Assembly (NCBI GenBank): GCA_014804355.1
Contig: JAAUZY010000060.1
Span: 17,829 to 81,828 of the forward strand
Source: Lachnospiraceae bacterium
Lineage (GTDB): Bacteria; Bacillota; Clostridia; Lachnospirales; Lachnospiraceae
Reading direction: 5' to 3'
Length of the DNA stretch: 64,000 nucleotides
Below, piece by piece: positions 1 through 7,627 of the stretch (positions are counted from its first letter, which is position 1; every line of letters begins with the position of its first letter). The translations under genes and the position numbers were made by a program. Under the pieces are notes generated by a model. The model did no database searches. It saw only the letters and a list, made by a program, of their open reading frames with translations, and was not told the origin of the DNA.

Positions 1-1057
1 ATCCGTACAGAATATCTCTCCACAGTGCGCATTCCGGCTCTGTCAGTCTTCTGTTCTCACGGTAGAAATCCGCGAACTCAGCCATGGTCATGTCATCCAG
101 CTTGCCCTCTTTCTTGAGCTGACCGTAGTATGCCATGCCGTCCTCATAGGACTTAAGCAACAGCTCATAGGGTGCCTCCCAGCGTCCCATCTTGTTCATC
201 CAGCCGGGACCTACAAACATCATATTGTATGCATAACCATTGTTATATTTTGCCAGATCACGGTACTGATCGATCAGGTTGTACAGATACGGGTACTCCC
301 ATGTCTTAGAATCATAGCTCATGCTTCTGAGCACATTCTGCGGATGGGTTCCGAAGTTGGAGCCGTTACCGTCATAGCATGCGATCAGGTCACGGGACAG
401 ATGAGGGATCGCCACGATACCGCTGTCCTCCGCCTCATTCGCTGCCGGCGCATGTACATTCTGTTTACTCGGAATCCAAGGCGCCCACGGACCGCCGTCC
501 ATGAAGGTATACCATGAATTGTTACAGGTGTGATATGCCTTGGGACCTTCTTCCCAGCATGTAGCCACGGCACATTTCACCATGGGATATTTCTCTTTTA
601 CATAATTTACCAGATCCGCATCCATATAATAGGAACCCGTAGATTCCGGATAGAAGCCGAATCTGTCATGGAACTTACCGAATACATCGTCTACGATGGA
701 TTTCTTGTCCTCCATAGAGAACATCCATATACAGAAATCCTTGGTCTTATACTTCTCACGGAATTCTTCGCAGGGAAGTCCCAGCAGAGAAAGGGCGATC
801 TCATCGCCGTACTTCTCGTGGTCTGCTTTAGCCAGTTCCACCGCCTCATCATTAAATAAGGAAGCATAAGTCATCTGAATCGTAGTCTTAAGTCCGTTCT
901 TGTGTGCAATTGCCTGCTGTGTCTTAAAGATATCCAGAGACTCTGTCAAAAGCTCCTTCCTGCCGATATCTTCTTCTTTACCGTGTCCGGTTACCTTCTC
1001 TGCATACTCAGGTACCATTTCCGGACGATGGATGATGTTAACAATAAACTTATCCAT
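1..1057 (-). CDS. Large conserved protein of a sugar locus, C-terminus cut by window edge
   Basis: This open frame is missing from the ORF track because it has no stop inside the window. Reading the minus strand from the ATG at 1057 gives about 352 codons without interruption. A ribosome site (GGAGGG) lies about 9 bases upstream of that ATG. The protein starts MDKFIVNIIHRPEMVPEY and has many aromatic residues, including WEEGPKAYHTCNNSW and GGPWAPWIPSK, as in carbohydrate-active enzymes. There is no signal peptide, so it is probably cytoplasmic. I do not recognise the family with confidence; a NodB-like or other barrel-type glycan enzyme is only a guess. The promoter upstream has a LacI-type operator whose core matches the one at the GH42 beta-galactosidase promoter near 11.7 kb, so the two genes probably respond to the same sugar. 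Confidence 0.8.
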   Translation of the reverse strand, partial: MDKFIVNIIHRPEMVPEYAEKVTGHGKEEDIGRKELLTESLDIFKTQQAIAHKNGLKTTIQMTYASLFNDEAVELAKADHEKYGDEIALSLLGLPCEEFREKYKTKDFCIWMFSMEDKKSIVDDVFGKFHDRFGFYPESTGSYYMDADLVNYVKEKYPMVKCAVATCWEEGPKAYHTCNNSWYTFMDGGPWAPWIPSKQNVHAPAANEAEDSGIVAIPHLSRDLIACYDGNGSNFGTHPQNVLRSMSYDSKTWEYPYLYNLIDQYRDLAKYNNGYAYNMMFVGPGWMNKMGRWEAPYELLLKSYEDGMAYYGQLKKEGKLDDMTMAEFADFYRENRRLTEPECALWRDILYG

Positions 1058-1222
1058 GCTGCCCTGCCCTCCATTTTCATTCGATGATTGTCTGATTGTC
1101 ACGGTTTGCTTGTACTGCTATAACCCGTTCTACCGATGGCTGCATTCTCTCTACCACGCCTGCAACAGCAACTTGCCGATGTATGCGCCTGTTCCTGTTT
1201 GCGCAGTTGGTACATTTTACCT

Positions 1223-1240
1223 TGCGCAATCGGTTGTTCA
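1223..1240 (-). promoter_or_regulatory. LacI-family operator
   Basis: The 18-base site TGCGCAATCGGTTGTTCA fits the LacI-family pattern TGnnCAAnCGnTTGnnCA at every fixed position. It lies immediately downstream of the -10 box of the minus-strand promoter at 1248-1276, about at the transcription start, where a bound repressor would block transcription. Its first 14 bases are identical to the operator at 11732. A weaker related half-site (TGCGCAGTTGG) lies just to its left. Confidence 0.75.
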
Positions 1241-1247
1241 TGTTTTT

Positions 1248-1276
1248 AGAATAACAAATTGCATAGTTGCTGTCAA
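1248..1276 (-). promoter_or_regulatory. Promoter of the left-edge sugar-locus gene
   Basis: On the minus strand this reads TTGACA, 17 bases, TATTCT: a perfect -35 box and a five-of-six -10 box at ideal spacing. It points at the partial gene starting at 1057 and leaves a leader of about 180 bases that begins with the LacI-type operator. Confidence 0.75.
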
Positions 1277-1350
1277 TCTATTTTTTGCCAATTATAGAAA
1301 AAAATTCATACAGTTAATACGTGCCAATCCTGTCCAATCTGATTATATTC

Positions 1351-1379
1351 TTGCCATCTTCCCGAAATACAATTATACT
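1351..1379 (+). promoter_or_regulatory. Promoter of the first chemoreceptor gene
   Basis: TTGCCA, 17 bases, TATACT reads toward the chemoreceptor at 1450 and would give a leader of about 65 bases. A weak SigD-like pairing (TAAA ... GATAA) overlaps just downstream but lacks the GCC of that consensus, so the housekeeping-type promoter is preferred. Confidence 0.6.
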
Positions 1380-1449
1380 ATAAAGAGAAACGCAGTAAAA
1401 AAGATAAAATACTGCCCGAAAAATCTACTCAGACAGGAGCGAAAAACAT

Positions 1450-3147
1450 ATGAATAAAAAGCCAAGCATCATCTCAATTTTACTTTTGTTGTGCCTTCTG
1501 CCTGCACTTCTATCTATTTTCGTTACCGTCCTCACTTCATCCAGATATATGCGGACCACTACGGAAAATGAGATTGAAAGCATGCTGGAAGTCACCGGAT
1601 ATTCCCTGCTGCAAACCTTCGACGCGCTTGATGCAGGCACCTACAGGCTGTCCGGGGACGCCCTCTTCAAAGGCGGAACCAATCTTTCCGCCAGTACGGA
1701 CACCATCGACTATATTAAAGAAATATCCGGTGTAGACTGCACGATGTTTTACGGTGACACCCGTTATTTAACGACGATCACTGACGGATCGGGAAATCGC
1801 GTGCTTCTGACACAGTGCACCGATACGGTAAAAGAAATTGTTCTGAACCAGGGCAATACATACTTCGCCAGAAATGTCAATATCGGCGGTCAGGATTATT
1901 ATGGTTACTATATTCCCATCGAACAGAAGGACAGCGTTGTCGGCATGATGTTCACCGGCAAGCCCAGTGCGGAACTTACCGCCGCCACCAACAGCTATCT
2001 GGTCTATATCCTTCTCATATGCCTTGGGCTTATGGTGATCATCGTTGCCATCGCCATTATTATCGGCAAAATGATTACCGGACAGATTCATATGATCCGC
2101 GACGCTACGGTTATGCTCTCCGAAGGGAATCTTAATTTCAAAATCGATGATAAGAACCGCATCCGGGAAATATCCGATGTTGCAAAAGCAGCAGAAAGCC
2201 TCCGCACGCAGCTTGTAAACGTTGTGGAGATGATCTTAAGCTGTGCCGGCACAGTGGATCATTCCGTGAGCCTTGTCGATGACTCTCTCGGCAACTGCGC
2301 GAAGGCCGTCAAAGATTTAAGCGCCACCATGGAAGAACTTTCTTCCGGTGCCCAGAGTATGTCGGGCTCTGTTGATAAACAATCCCATGACATGAATGAG
2401 ATCTCCGAAAACATCACTCAGATCGCCGAGAGTTCTAAAGCTACCCGGGAGGTGACGGAAACCGTTACCCGTGTCAGCAACACAGCTAAAGCTGCTCTGA
2501 ACGACCTATTGAGTGCCAACAAATACACTACCACCAGCGCCGACAACGTCATCATCAGCATTACCAGCGTCAGCAATGCGGTAAACCAGATCACTACCGC
2601 TGCAAAGATGATTATGGATATTTCCGGACAGACTAATCTGCTCTCCTTAAATGCCAGCATCGAAGCTGCCAGAGCCGGTGAAGCGGGAAGAGGTTTCGCA
2701 GTCGTGGCAGGTGAGATCCAGACGCTGGCGGAACAGTCCAATTCTTCCGCAAAGCAGATTCAGGCAATCATAGAAGAAATCACTTCCAAGACCGCAGAAT
2801 GTACGAAGATTGCCGCACAAATTCAGGATGCGGTCATCAAAGAAGCTGATGCCCTAAAGAGCGTAAGCCACAGTTTCGAGGATGTGGACGGAAATATTGC
2901 GGAGGCCGCCAGTGCAGTTAATACAATCTCAGACATCGTGGAAATTGTTGACCAGAATAAGATCAGCGTTCTCGATTCCGTCAGCAGCTTATCCGGTATT
3001 TCCGAAGAAAATGCCGCGTCCGCGGAAGAAGCTAACGTTTCTACCGATGAACTGCGGGCAAACATCGAGGATGTCGCGAAACAGGCGGACGAGCTGAAGT
3101 CCGTTATTGAACAGCTGAATGACAGCGTTGCTTTCTTCCAGATATAA
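1450..3147 (+). CDS. Methyl-accepting chemotaxis protein
   Basis: A 565-residue transmembrane chemoreceptor that would pass ligand signals to the CheA/CheW complex. Membrane segment 1 is at about residues 7-28. An extracytoplasmic domain of about 150 residues, sized like a single Cache domain, follows. Membrane segment 2 is at about 182-205, then a HAMP linker to about 258 and a coiled-coil signalling domain. The hallmark hairpin tip [17 protein letters not shown] is at about 394-410. There is no C-terminal CheR-binding pentapeptide. The ATG at 1450 follows AGGAG at good spacing. No che genes are nearby, so the receptor must work with a kinase encoded elsewhere. A second, unrelated-sensor receptor lies at 44764. 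The ligand is unknown. Confidence 0.93.
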   Translation: MNKKPSIISILLLLCLLPALLSIFVTVLTSSRYMRTTTENEIESMLEVTGYSLLQTFDALDAGTYRLSGDALFKGGTNLSASTDTIDYIKEISGVDCTMFYGDTRYLTTITDGSGNRVLLTQCTDTVKEIVLNQGNTYFARNVNIGGQDYYGYYIPIEQKDSVVGMMFTGKPSAELTAATNSYLVYILLICLGLMVIIVAIAIIIGKMITGQIHMIRDATVMLSEGNLNFKIDDKNRIREISDVAKAAESLRTQLVNVVEMILSCAGTVDHSVSLVDDSLGNCAKAVKDLSATMEELSSGAQSMSGSVDKQSHDMNEISENITQIAESSKATREVTETVTRVSNTAKAALNDLLSANKYTTTSADNVIISITSVSNAVNQITTAAKMIMDISGQTNLLSLNASIEAARAGEAGRGFAVVAGEIQTLAEQSNSSAKQIQAIIEEITSKTAECTKIAAQIQDAVIKEADALKSVSHSFEDVDGNIAEAASAVNTISDIVEIVDQNKISVLDSVSSLSGISEENAASAEEANVSTDELRANIEDVAKQADELKSVIEQLNDSVAFFQI

Positions 3148-3159
3148 AAAAAGTAAATT

Positions 3160-3199
3160 CCTGCGGAATTAACTTTGCGAGATTTGCTTCGCAAACTCG
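3160..3199. repeat. Dispersed palindromic repeat, copy 1 (TTGCGAG/GCAAACTCG family)
   Basis: This begins 13 bases after the chemoreceptor stop codon: CCTGCGGAATTAACTTTGCG followed by AGATTTGCTTCGCAAACTCG. TTTGCGAG and the distal GCAAA/CTCG can fold into a hairpin. Nearly the same 40 bases recur at 53444-53483, a shorter copy is at 53413, and a diverged copy lies inside the gene at 15770. It has no T-run, so it is not a simple terminator. Confidence 0.65.
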
Positions 3200-3238
3200 T
3201 GCACAATTTTGTAATATAAGCGAAAGGATTATTTCCCA

Positions 3239-3643
3239 ATGAAAATAACAATCATAGACGGTCAGGGCGGCCGGATCGGGAGATCTATTATAGAAGAGCT
3301 TAAGAAGAATCATGCGGATCTGGAGTTGTATGCCATCGGCACGAACAGCATCGCCACTTCTGCTATGCTGAAAGCCGGGGCTGACTACGGCGCTACGGGA
3401 GACAATGCGGTCATCGTCAATGCGGCAGACTCGGATATTATCGCCGGTCCCATCGGCATCGTCTTCGCTAATGCGCTGTTAGGTGAGATCACACCGGCCA
3501 TCGCCGCGGCCATCGGAGCCAGCCGTGCCTATAAAGTTCTGATACCGACGGGTCGCTGCAACCATTTCGTGGCAGGTTGCGCGGAAGCGTCGATGGGTGA
3601 ATATATCCGTATCGCAATAGAAAAGATCGAGTCCATGCTGTAG
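3239..3643 (+). CDS. DUF3842 family protein
   Basis: A 134-residue cytoplasmic protein. It starts MKITIIDGQGGRIG, a glycine-rich turn after a first beta strand as in nucleotide-binding Rossmann-like folds. It ends with a conserved Cys-containing stretch (PTGRCNHFVAGC). Length and sequence match the DUF3842 family of anaerobic Clostridia, whose function is unknown to me. The ATG at 3239 has AAAGGA about 11 bases upstream. It stands alone: the chemoreceptor before it ends about 90 bases upstream with a palindromic repeat between them, and the gene after it is on the other strand. The high Ala/Gly/Ile content suggests a compact alpha/beta domain. A redox or metal role for the two cysteines is possible but untested. 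Confidence 0.82.
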   Translation: MKITIIDGQGGRIGRSIIEELKKNHADLELYAIGTNSIATSAMLKAGADYGATGDNAVIVNAADSDIIAGPIGIVFANALLGEITPAIAAAIGASRAYKVLIPTGRCNHFVAGCAEASMGEYIRIAIEKIESML

Positions 3644-3692
3644 GAGACAGCGCGAGCCACGCTAAACTCTGTACATCGTTTTCGGTCATTTT

Positions 3693-3724
3693 AAAAAAGG
3701 CTGCCAGCATTGTCTGGCAGCCTT
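3693..3724 (-). terminator. Rho-independent terminator of the His/Cys-rich gene
   Basis: An 11-base-pair stem (AAGGCTGCCAG / CTGGCAGCCTT) with a six-base loop is followed on the minus strand by TTTTTT. It lies 30 bases beyond the stop of the gene at 3754. In the other direction the tail is only CACTTC, so it mainly serves the minus strand, though it could also stop the DUF3842 transcript. Confidence 0.8.
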
Positions 3725-3753
3725 CACTTCATCTTTCGTCCGAAATCTCTCAA

Positions 3754-4083
3754 TTAATGGCAATGATGCCGTCTGGCACCACATCTGCCTCTGGAAACCG
3801 TCTTACCGGAAGTAGTCTTCCCCGAAGTGGTATCGTTTGAAGCATTCTCACAGGAATGGTCACAATAACCATCTTTGTGGTCATATCCACAGTAATCATG
3901 ACCATCATGGGTATGTCTGCCTTCTTCCGTACAACCTTCCACTGTACATACCGGACAGCTTGTATCTGTATCCTTTACTACTGTCGTCCGGCTGTGATGC
4001 CCGTGGGCAGAAACCGGCATAACGAAAACCATGGATACCATTGCCACGGTCAAAGCCGTCGTGAATAATTTCCTAAGACGCAT
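3754..4083 (-). CDS. Small secreted His/Cys-rich protein
   Basis: A 109-residue protein with a clear signal peptide: basic start MRLRKL, hydrophobic core to about residue 24, cleavage site after VSA. The mature part is rich in potential metal ligands. It begins HGHH, has CPVCTVEGC and HTHDGHDYCGYDHKDGYCDH in the middle, and ends RRHHCH. Six cysteines and over a dozen histidines in about 85 residues suggest binding of zinc, copper or another soft metal outside the membrane, or a disulfide-stabilised fold. I recognise no named family. AGGGGG precedes the ATG at 4083. The gene is monocistronic, with its own terminator at 3693. Confidence 0.78.
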   Translation of the reverse strand: MRLRKLFTTALTVAMVSMVFVMPVSAHGHHSRTTVVKDTDTSCPVCTVEGCTEEGRHTHDGHDYCGYDHKDGYCDHSCENASNDTTSGKTTSGKTVSRGRCGARRHHCH

Positions 4084-4178
4084 AGTGTACGCCCCCTTTC
4101 CTGTTTATTTTCACATAAAGGCATGTGGAACAACACTCCCTCATGTCCCTCTTTTTCTATCTATCTTGTTTTATCACG

Positions 4179-4203
4179 GAGAATGCATGCTCTTCGCATT
4201 CTC
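4179..4203. repeat. 25-bp palindromic repeat, copy 1
   Basis: The 25 bases here are the exact reverse complement of those at 54961-54985; in that orientation they begin GAGAATGCGAAGAGCATGCA. The ends (GAGAATGC / GCATTCTC) pair perfectly, so each copy can form a tight hairpin. It lies upstream of the His/Cys-rich gene, in a 323-base gene-free stretch. Confidence 0.6.
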
Positions 4204-4205
4204 TT

Positions 4206-4265
4206 AGAGATGATATAGATATACTAAGATCATGTACTTTATGATCTTAGTATATCTTCATCTCT
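4206..4265. repeat. Long AT-rich hairpin between the kinase and the His/Cys-rich gene
   Basis: ATATACTAAGATCAT and its exact complement form a 15-base-pair stem with a seven-base loop. The stem extends outward imperfectly to about 25 pairs (AGAGATGA / TCATCTCT). It directly abuts the 25-bp repeat. It is downstream of the kinase gene that ends at 4407 and may end that transcript, but there is no clear T-run. The remainder of 4084-4406 shows nothing else I can support. Confidence 0.6.
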
Positions 4266-4406
4266 TATTATACTGCACGCAGATGCAATTTTCAAGGAAT
4301 AAACGCATGCTTCCAACTTAGTGCCGCAGATATTAACTTCACTCTGAGCGACCGGGTTTGCCAATGTGTGAATAGTAACATGGAACTCCCTCTGCAAATT
4401 CCGAGG

Positions 4407-4973
4407 TCAACCGCCGCTGACAACAATGCACTTGCCCCGGATTCCGTAAGTCTCAAAATACCGGTTCTCCATAGGAATCCATTCCCGCTCGAAGCGTTGG
4501 TACATTTTCGCTCCGTTTCGCACCAGTATTCTCCGCTTCTGTTCCCCTTCGGACACTTCCATAAAAAAGCGCAGTTGATACGCATCTCCGAAATAAGGAT
4601 GGCAGCTGTACGCGCCCTCTATAATATTCAATCTGTTCCATGAAACCTCACGAGGCTCTCCAAGCGCCATCCTGCGGCAGTCAAAACGCCGGTATGCAAA
4701 ACCTCCCTCATCCGCCAGATGCTCCAGAACCTCCGCCCGAAACCGCTCATAATCCACGTTTCCTCCGGCCTGTGCATACCGCGCCGCGGTACGCTGTTCC
4801 GGACGCAGGAAGAAATCATCCATATGAAAAAGATTACAGTCATATCTGAGGGCAAGCTCTTCTGCCAGCGTTGTCTTGCCGCTGCCGCACATACCGTCAA
4901 TCGCCACATTGACTTGATCGGTCATACTCGCATGTTCCAGCGCACTGTCAATCATGGTATATATCTTATTCAC
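4407..4973 (-). CDS. Uridine kinase-like P-loop kinase
   Basis: A small P-loop kinase of about 188 residues. The Walker A motif GMCGSGKTT is at about residues 27-35, followed by the substrate-site strand FHMDDFFLRPEQR typical of the uridine kinase / phosphoribulokinase-like group. A lid-like Arg-rich stretch (KRRILVRNGAKMYQRF) follows. The likely reaction is ATP-dependent phosphorylation of a nucleoside or related small molecule; the substrate cannot be read from sequence. The ORF track starts at an ATG at 5009 directly abutting the previous stop, without a good ribosome site. A GTG at 4973 has GGAGGGG six bases upstream and gives a normal N-terminus, so it is preferred. It follows the ECF S-component gene in one operon. 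Confidence 0.8.
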   Translation of the reverse strand: MNKIYTMIDSALEHASMTDQVNVAIDGMCGSGKTTLAEELALRYDCNLFHMDDFFLRPEQRTAARYAQAGGNVDYERFRAEVLEHLADEGGFAYRRFDCRRMALGEPREVSWNRLNIIEGAYSCHPYFGDAYQLRFFMEVSEGEQKRRILVRNGAKMYQRFEREWIPMENRYFETYGIRGKCIVVSGG

Positions 4974-5009
4974 AAGACCCCTCCATCTCTCGCTCCGGGG
5001 CATAATCAT

Positions 5010-5525
5010 TCAGCACCCCGCCTTGCCAAGTGTAATCATGACAATCGGAATCAGCACGATCTGCAGTATGATACCCGGTATGGCATTCAAAAGTGCTCCG
5101 GACAGAAATATCTGCGCGGTAAATCCATTTCCGGCAATGCCGTACAGCGGAATACCGACGAGTCCCCACGCGGCTCTGCCGGCAATCATCGCGCAAAGAA
5201 GGCTCACGTAGATATAGGGAACCTTTTTCGGCAGCTTCGCATACAGAATTCCTGTCACCAAGCCATAGACTGCAAGCTCCACAGCCATCGCCGCTGCCGT
5301 AGGCATAAGCGGCGGCATACCAAACATAACGCTGCGAAGTAACGGAGTCATAAGCCCGACTGCCAGACCATACTGCCAGCCGCAGATGAAGCCGCACAAC
5401 AACACCGGAATATGCATCGGCAGGAGCATATTACCGATCTGTTGAATCTGTCCCGTCAGAAAAGGAAGAACAATCCCCAATGCCATAAAAAGCGCCGATA
5501 ATACAAGTTTACGTGTCTGTTTCAT
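5010..5525 (-). CDS. ECF transporter S component (substrate-binding membrane subunit)
   Basis: About 171 residues, almost all hydrophobic, with about six membrane segments. This matches the size and style of ECF-type vitamin transporter S components, which bind the vitamin and associate with a shared EcfA/EcfA'/EcfT energy module encoded elsewhere. The start LVLSALFMALGIVLPFLTG and the loop LPMHIPVLLCGF are typical. The ATG at 5525 is chosen because GGAGG is nine bases upstream; another ATG at 5531 is too close. The vitamin is not identifiable by eye. A strong promoter and an attenuator-like leader precede the gene, suggesting control by the transported compound. The P-loop kinase follows with no gap, so phosphorylation of the imported compound is conceivable. 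Confidence 0.85.
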   Translation of the reverse strand: MKQTRKLVLSALFMALGIVLPFLTGQIQQIGNMLLPMHIPVLLCGFICGWQYGLAVGLMTPLLRSVMFGMPPLMPTAAAMAVELAVYGLVTGILYAKLPKKVPYIYVSLLCAMIAGRAAWGLVGIPLYGIAGNGFTAQIFLSGALLNAIPGIILQIVLIPIVMITLGKAGC

Positions 5526-5531
5526 AATCAT

Positions 5532-5654
5532 TTTCCTCCGTTTTATATGATAGGACGCACTTTCCCATAATAGAAAACCAGGAAAGTACCCCGATATGCT
5601 TCCCGCATATCCGATTACCTTCCTGGTAAGCTTAGCCGGCTTCTGCCGACCATT
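5532..5654 (-). promoter_or_regulatory. Structured leader, candidate riboswitch or attenuator
   Basis: About 120 transcribed bases separate the promoter from the ECF gene. In transcript order they hold a hairpin (GTCGGC agaa GCCGGC), then TTACC aggaa GGTAA, which could act as an anti-terminator. They also hold a longer hairpin that uses the same bases and ends in TTTTCT. The two later structures exclude each other, as in transcription attenuation. I could not match it to THF, preQ1, TPP, FMN or other riboswitch consensus sequences that I know. Confidence 0.55.
5572..5625 (-). terminator. Leader terminator hairpin upstream of the ECF gene
   Basis: On the minus strand CCAGGAAGGTA pairs over 11 positions with TACTTTCCTGG (one G-T pair), enclosing a second stem GATATGC / GCATATC, and is followed by TTTTCT. 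It lies inside the leader, before the ribosome site, so it fits premature termination. Confidence 0.6.
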
Positions 5655-5660
5655 GTGTTT

Positions 5661-5690
5661 ATTGTACTCTGTCCGGTAAATGTATGTCAA
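5661..5690 (-). promoter_or_regulatory. Promoter of the ECF S-component operon
   Basis: TTGACA, 18 bases, TACAAT on the minus strand: a perfect -35 and a five-of-six -10. It lies just beyond the 3' end of the CotH gene and starts the structured leader. Confidence 0.8.
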
Positions 5691-5732
5691 GTACGCTTTA
5701 GCTACATTTCTGCTCTTAATAAATTCAGCGGG

Positions 5733-7613
5733 CTACTCCTCCACCTGTAACTTCTGCGCATATAAGTCCATATCCGTATATACGGGCTGAGATGCACCAT
5801 AAGCTTCTCCGTCCGAGGTGCGCCAACTATTCTGTGCAAGACAACCGGCCACATAATCAAGCACATCTTGCGGAACAGAGTCCCCATCCCGGACATAGGT
5901 TACCGCCACAGCTGTATCACCATCCCGAAAAAAGATTCTGTGATATGTTTCTCCCGAAAGCCATACTCCATCAAAAAAATCCATCCGGTCACGGATGTAA
6001 TCCTTCAGATTACTTACAGCCTTCTGCCAGTCTCTCTCCGGTGATCGTCGGGTATATCCTTCGCTGTGCGCCCATCGGATATCATCCATCTGTATGGAAC
6101 GGCGTATCCGTTCACCCTCTGCATCTATATGCTCGTCCAGATACTTCTCCAATACAGGTTTCATATGCTCCCTGTATTTACTGACAGCGTTGTCATAAAA
6201 CACACTGTTATCATACAACGTGCCGTACCATCCCTTTCGCGAAAAGCTACAACGCACATCCTTGCCAAGGACATCATTGCCCCATGCAATATCATAATCC
6301 CATATCGGTCCGGCATACATCTTTGTGTCCTTATCTTTATAATAAAAAACGCTGTACCGGTTTGCATCCGTATCATTCGCCAGCTCATTAATCAGGAAGA
6401 GAAGACTCCACGAATCCAGATCGATATATTCCAGATATTCATCCGATTGTGCTGCATTTTCCGTGCTTTGTGTCAGATTACGTGCATATTCACTGATATA
6501 TTTATACTCTTCAAAGGTCAATGCGGCGGGAGTTTTAACCTCAACCTGCTGCTCGGCCGCATAGAAATACCCCGCCTTCTCATCTTCTATTCTCTCGTTA
6601 AATTCAAGCAGATAGCCGTCCCTTTTTTCGTATTCCGACTCGTATTCCCACCATGCTCCTTCATTGCCTCTGATATATCTTCCGTTTTCCTCCCGAGGCG
6701 TATCTACGGTGGAAATATTTACTCTTTCCCTGCCCGCTTCAATTTTTTCGCATAAAAGATAATTTCCTGCATACTCACCGTTTAACCACAGATCCACATA
6801 GGCGCTGTCTATGGCATACTGCAATCCGAGATCATGAGCCATGTCGTAGGTCAGCTTATTGCGCATACGTGTTGCGTCCAATGCATTGGCCTGCAGAACC
6901 CATTTCTCCGCAGCAGGCATACCGGCCAGAGCCGCTTCCCCGTCCAGTGTCACACTGTAGGATTTCTTATCCTCCACCCAACTGGAATTGCCCCTGCCGC
7001 TGATCTTCTCCATTGCTCCCGTATACGCTGATGCCCCCAAAGCGTCAATGCAAAAGAATTCGCCGGATTCTTTATTTCCCTTATCTGCATGAATCCAGTC
7101 CATTGAGCCGGATTCGGTACATATAAAAACAGCCGGAAGATTCTCGGACTGCAACAGTCTCAACTGACATATGACCTCCTCATTCTCCCGAATGTCGGTG
7201 ATTCTGAATCTCTCTTCGCTCTCATCCTCTTCGGATAGGGAAAATATATCTCCGTCGCTCACTTTATATCCCTTATCCACGTTTTCGACCATATACAGAT
7301 CGTCGTCATATGCCCACTGTATTTCCGTCATGTCTGCCGCAGCAGGCACAAAGGCATATAAGTGATCTTCATCCTGATACAGCCGAACGCGCTGCCGGAA
7401 GTCTCCCATCTGAACCATTATGCCGATGTCCATGAATGTGTTGACTGTTTCCTTAGCCTGTTCATTCTGCCGGGCAGGCGGTGTATCCTGCTCCATATCC
7501 GATTGTTCTTGTCCGCGCTGCTCATAATGGCGAAAAGCAATCACAGATGCGATAAGGGCACATACCAGCAAAATTACCGCAATCCACCGCGCCCTGCCTG
7601 TTTCCAAATCCAT
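5733..7613 (-). CDS. CotH kinase family protein, membrane-anchored
   Basis: A 626-residue protein with one N-terminal membrane segment (about residues 10-27) and a large extracytoplasmic part. The second half is a CotH-type protein kinase domain. SGRGNSSW and KKSYSVTL match the N-lobe region, VDLWLNGEYAGNYLLCEKI the middle, NDTDANRYSVFYYKD the next strand, and GPIWDYDIAWGND carries the paired aspartates of the CotH active site (WDFD in spore-coat CotH). The family phosphorylates spore-coat proteins in Bacillus; the target here is unknown. It is the last gene of the VTC-DUF4956-CotH-CotH operon, 14 bases after the second CotH-like gene. With the catalytic aspartates present, it should be the active copy. 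Confidence 0.87.
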   Translation of the reverse strand: MDLETGRARWIAVILLVCALIASVIAFRHYEQRGQEQSDMEQDTPPARQNEQAKETVNTFMDIGIMVQMGDFRQRVRLYQDEDHLYAFVPAAADMTEIQWAYDDDLYMVENVDKGYKVSDGDIFSLSEEDESEERFRITDIRENEEVICQLRLLQSENLPAVFICTESGSMDWIHADKGNKESGEFFCIDALGASAYTGAMEKISGRGNSSWVEDKKSYSVTLDGEAALAGMPAAEKWVLQANALDATRMRNKLTYDMAHDLGLQYAIDSAYVDLWLNGEYAGNYLLCEKIEAGRERVNISTVDTPREENGRYIRGNEGAWWEYESEYEKRDGYLLEFNERIEDEKAGYFYAAEQQVEVKTPAALTFEEYKYISEYARNLTQSTENAAQSDEYLEYIDLDSWSLLFLINELANDTDANRYSVFYYKDKDTKMYAGPIWDYDIAWGNDVLGKDVRCSFSRKGWYGTLYDNSVFYDNAVSKYREHMKPVLEKYLDEHIDAEGERIRRSIQMDDIRWAHSEGYTRRSPERDWQKAVSNLKDYIRDRMDFFDGVWLSGETYHRIFFRDGDTAVAVTYVRDGDSVPQDVLDYVAGCLAQNSWRTSDGEAYGASQPVYTDMDLYAQKLQVEE

Positions 7614-7627
7614 AGATTTTCTCCGAT

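Noticed and set aside
900-1457. 185-residue plus-strand ORF upstream of the first chemoreceptor
   Set aside because: It runs antisense through the left-edge gene and across two promoters and the LacI operator; it has no ribosome site and an unlikely composition.
4974-5009. ATG at 5009 as the start of the P-loop kinase
   Set aside because: No ribosome site precedes it, while the GTG at 4973 has GGAGGGG at proper distance and gives a normal N-terminus.
5532-5654. Assignment of the ECF leader to the THF or preQ1 riboswitch
   Set aside because: Conserved stretches of those classes, as far as I remember them, are not present; only an attenuator-like structure can be supported.
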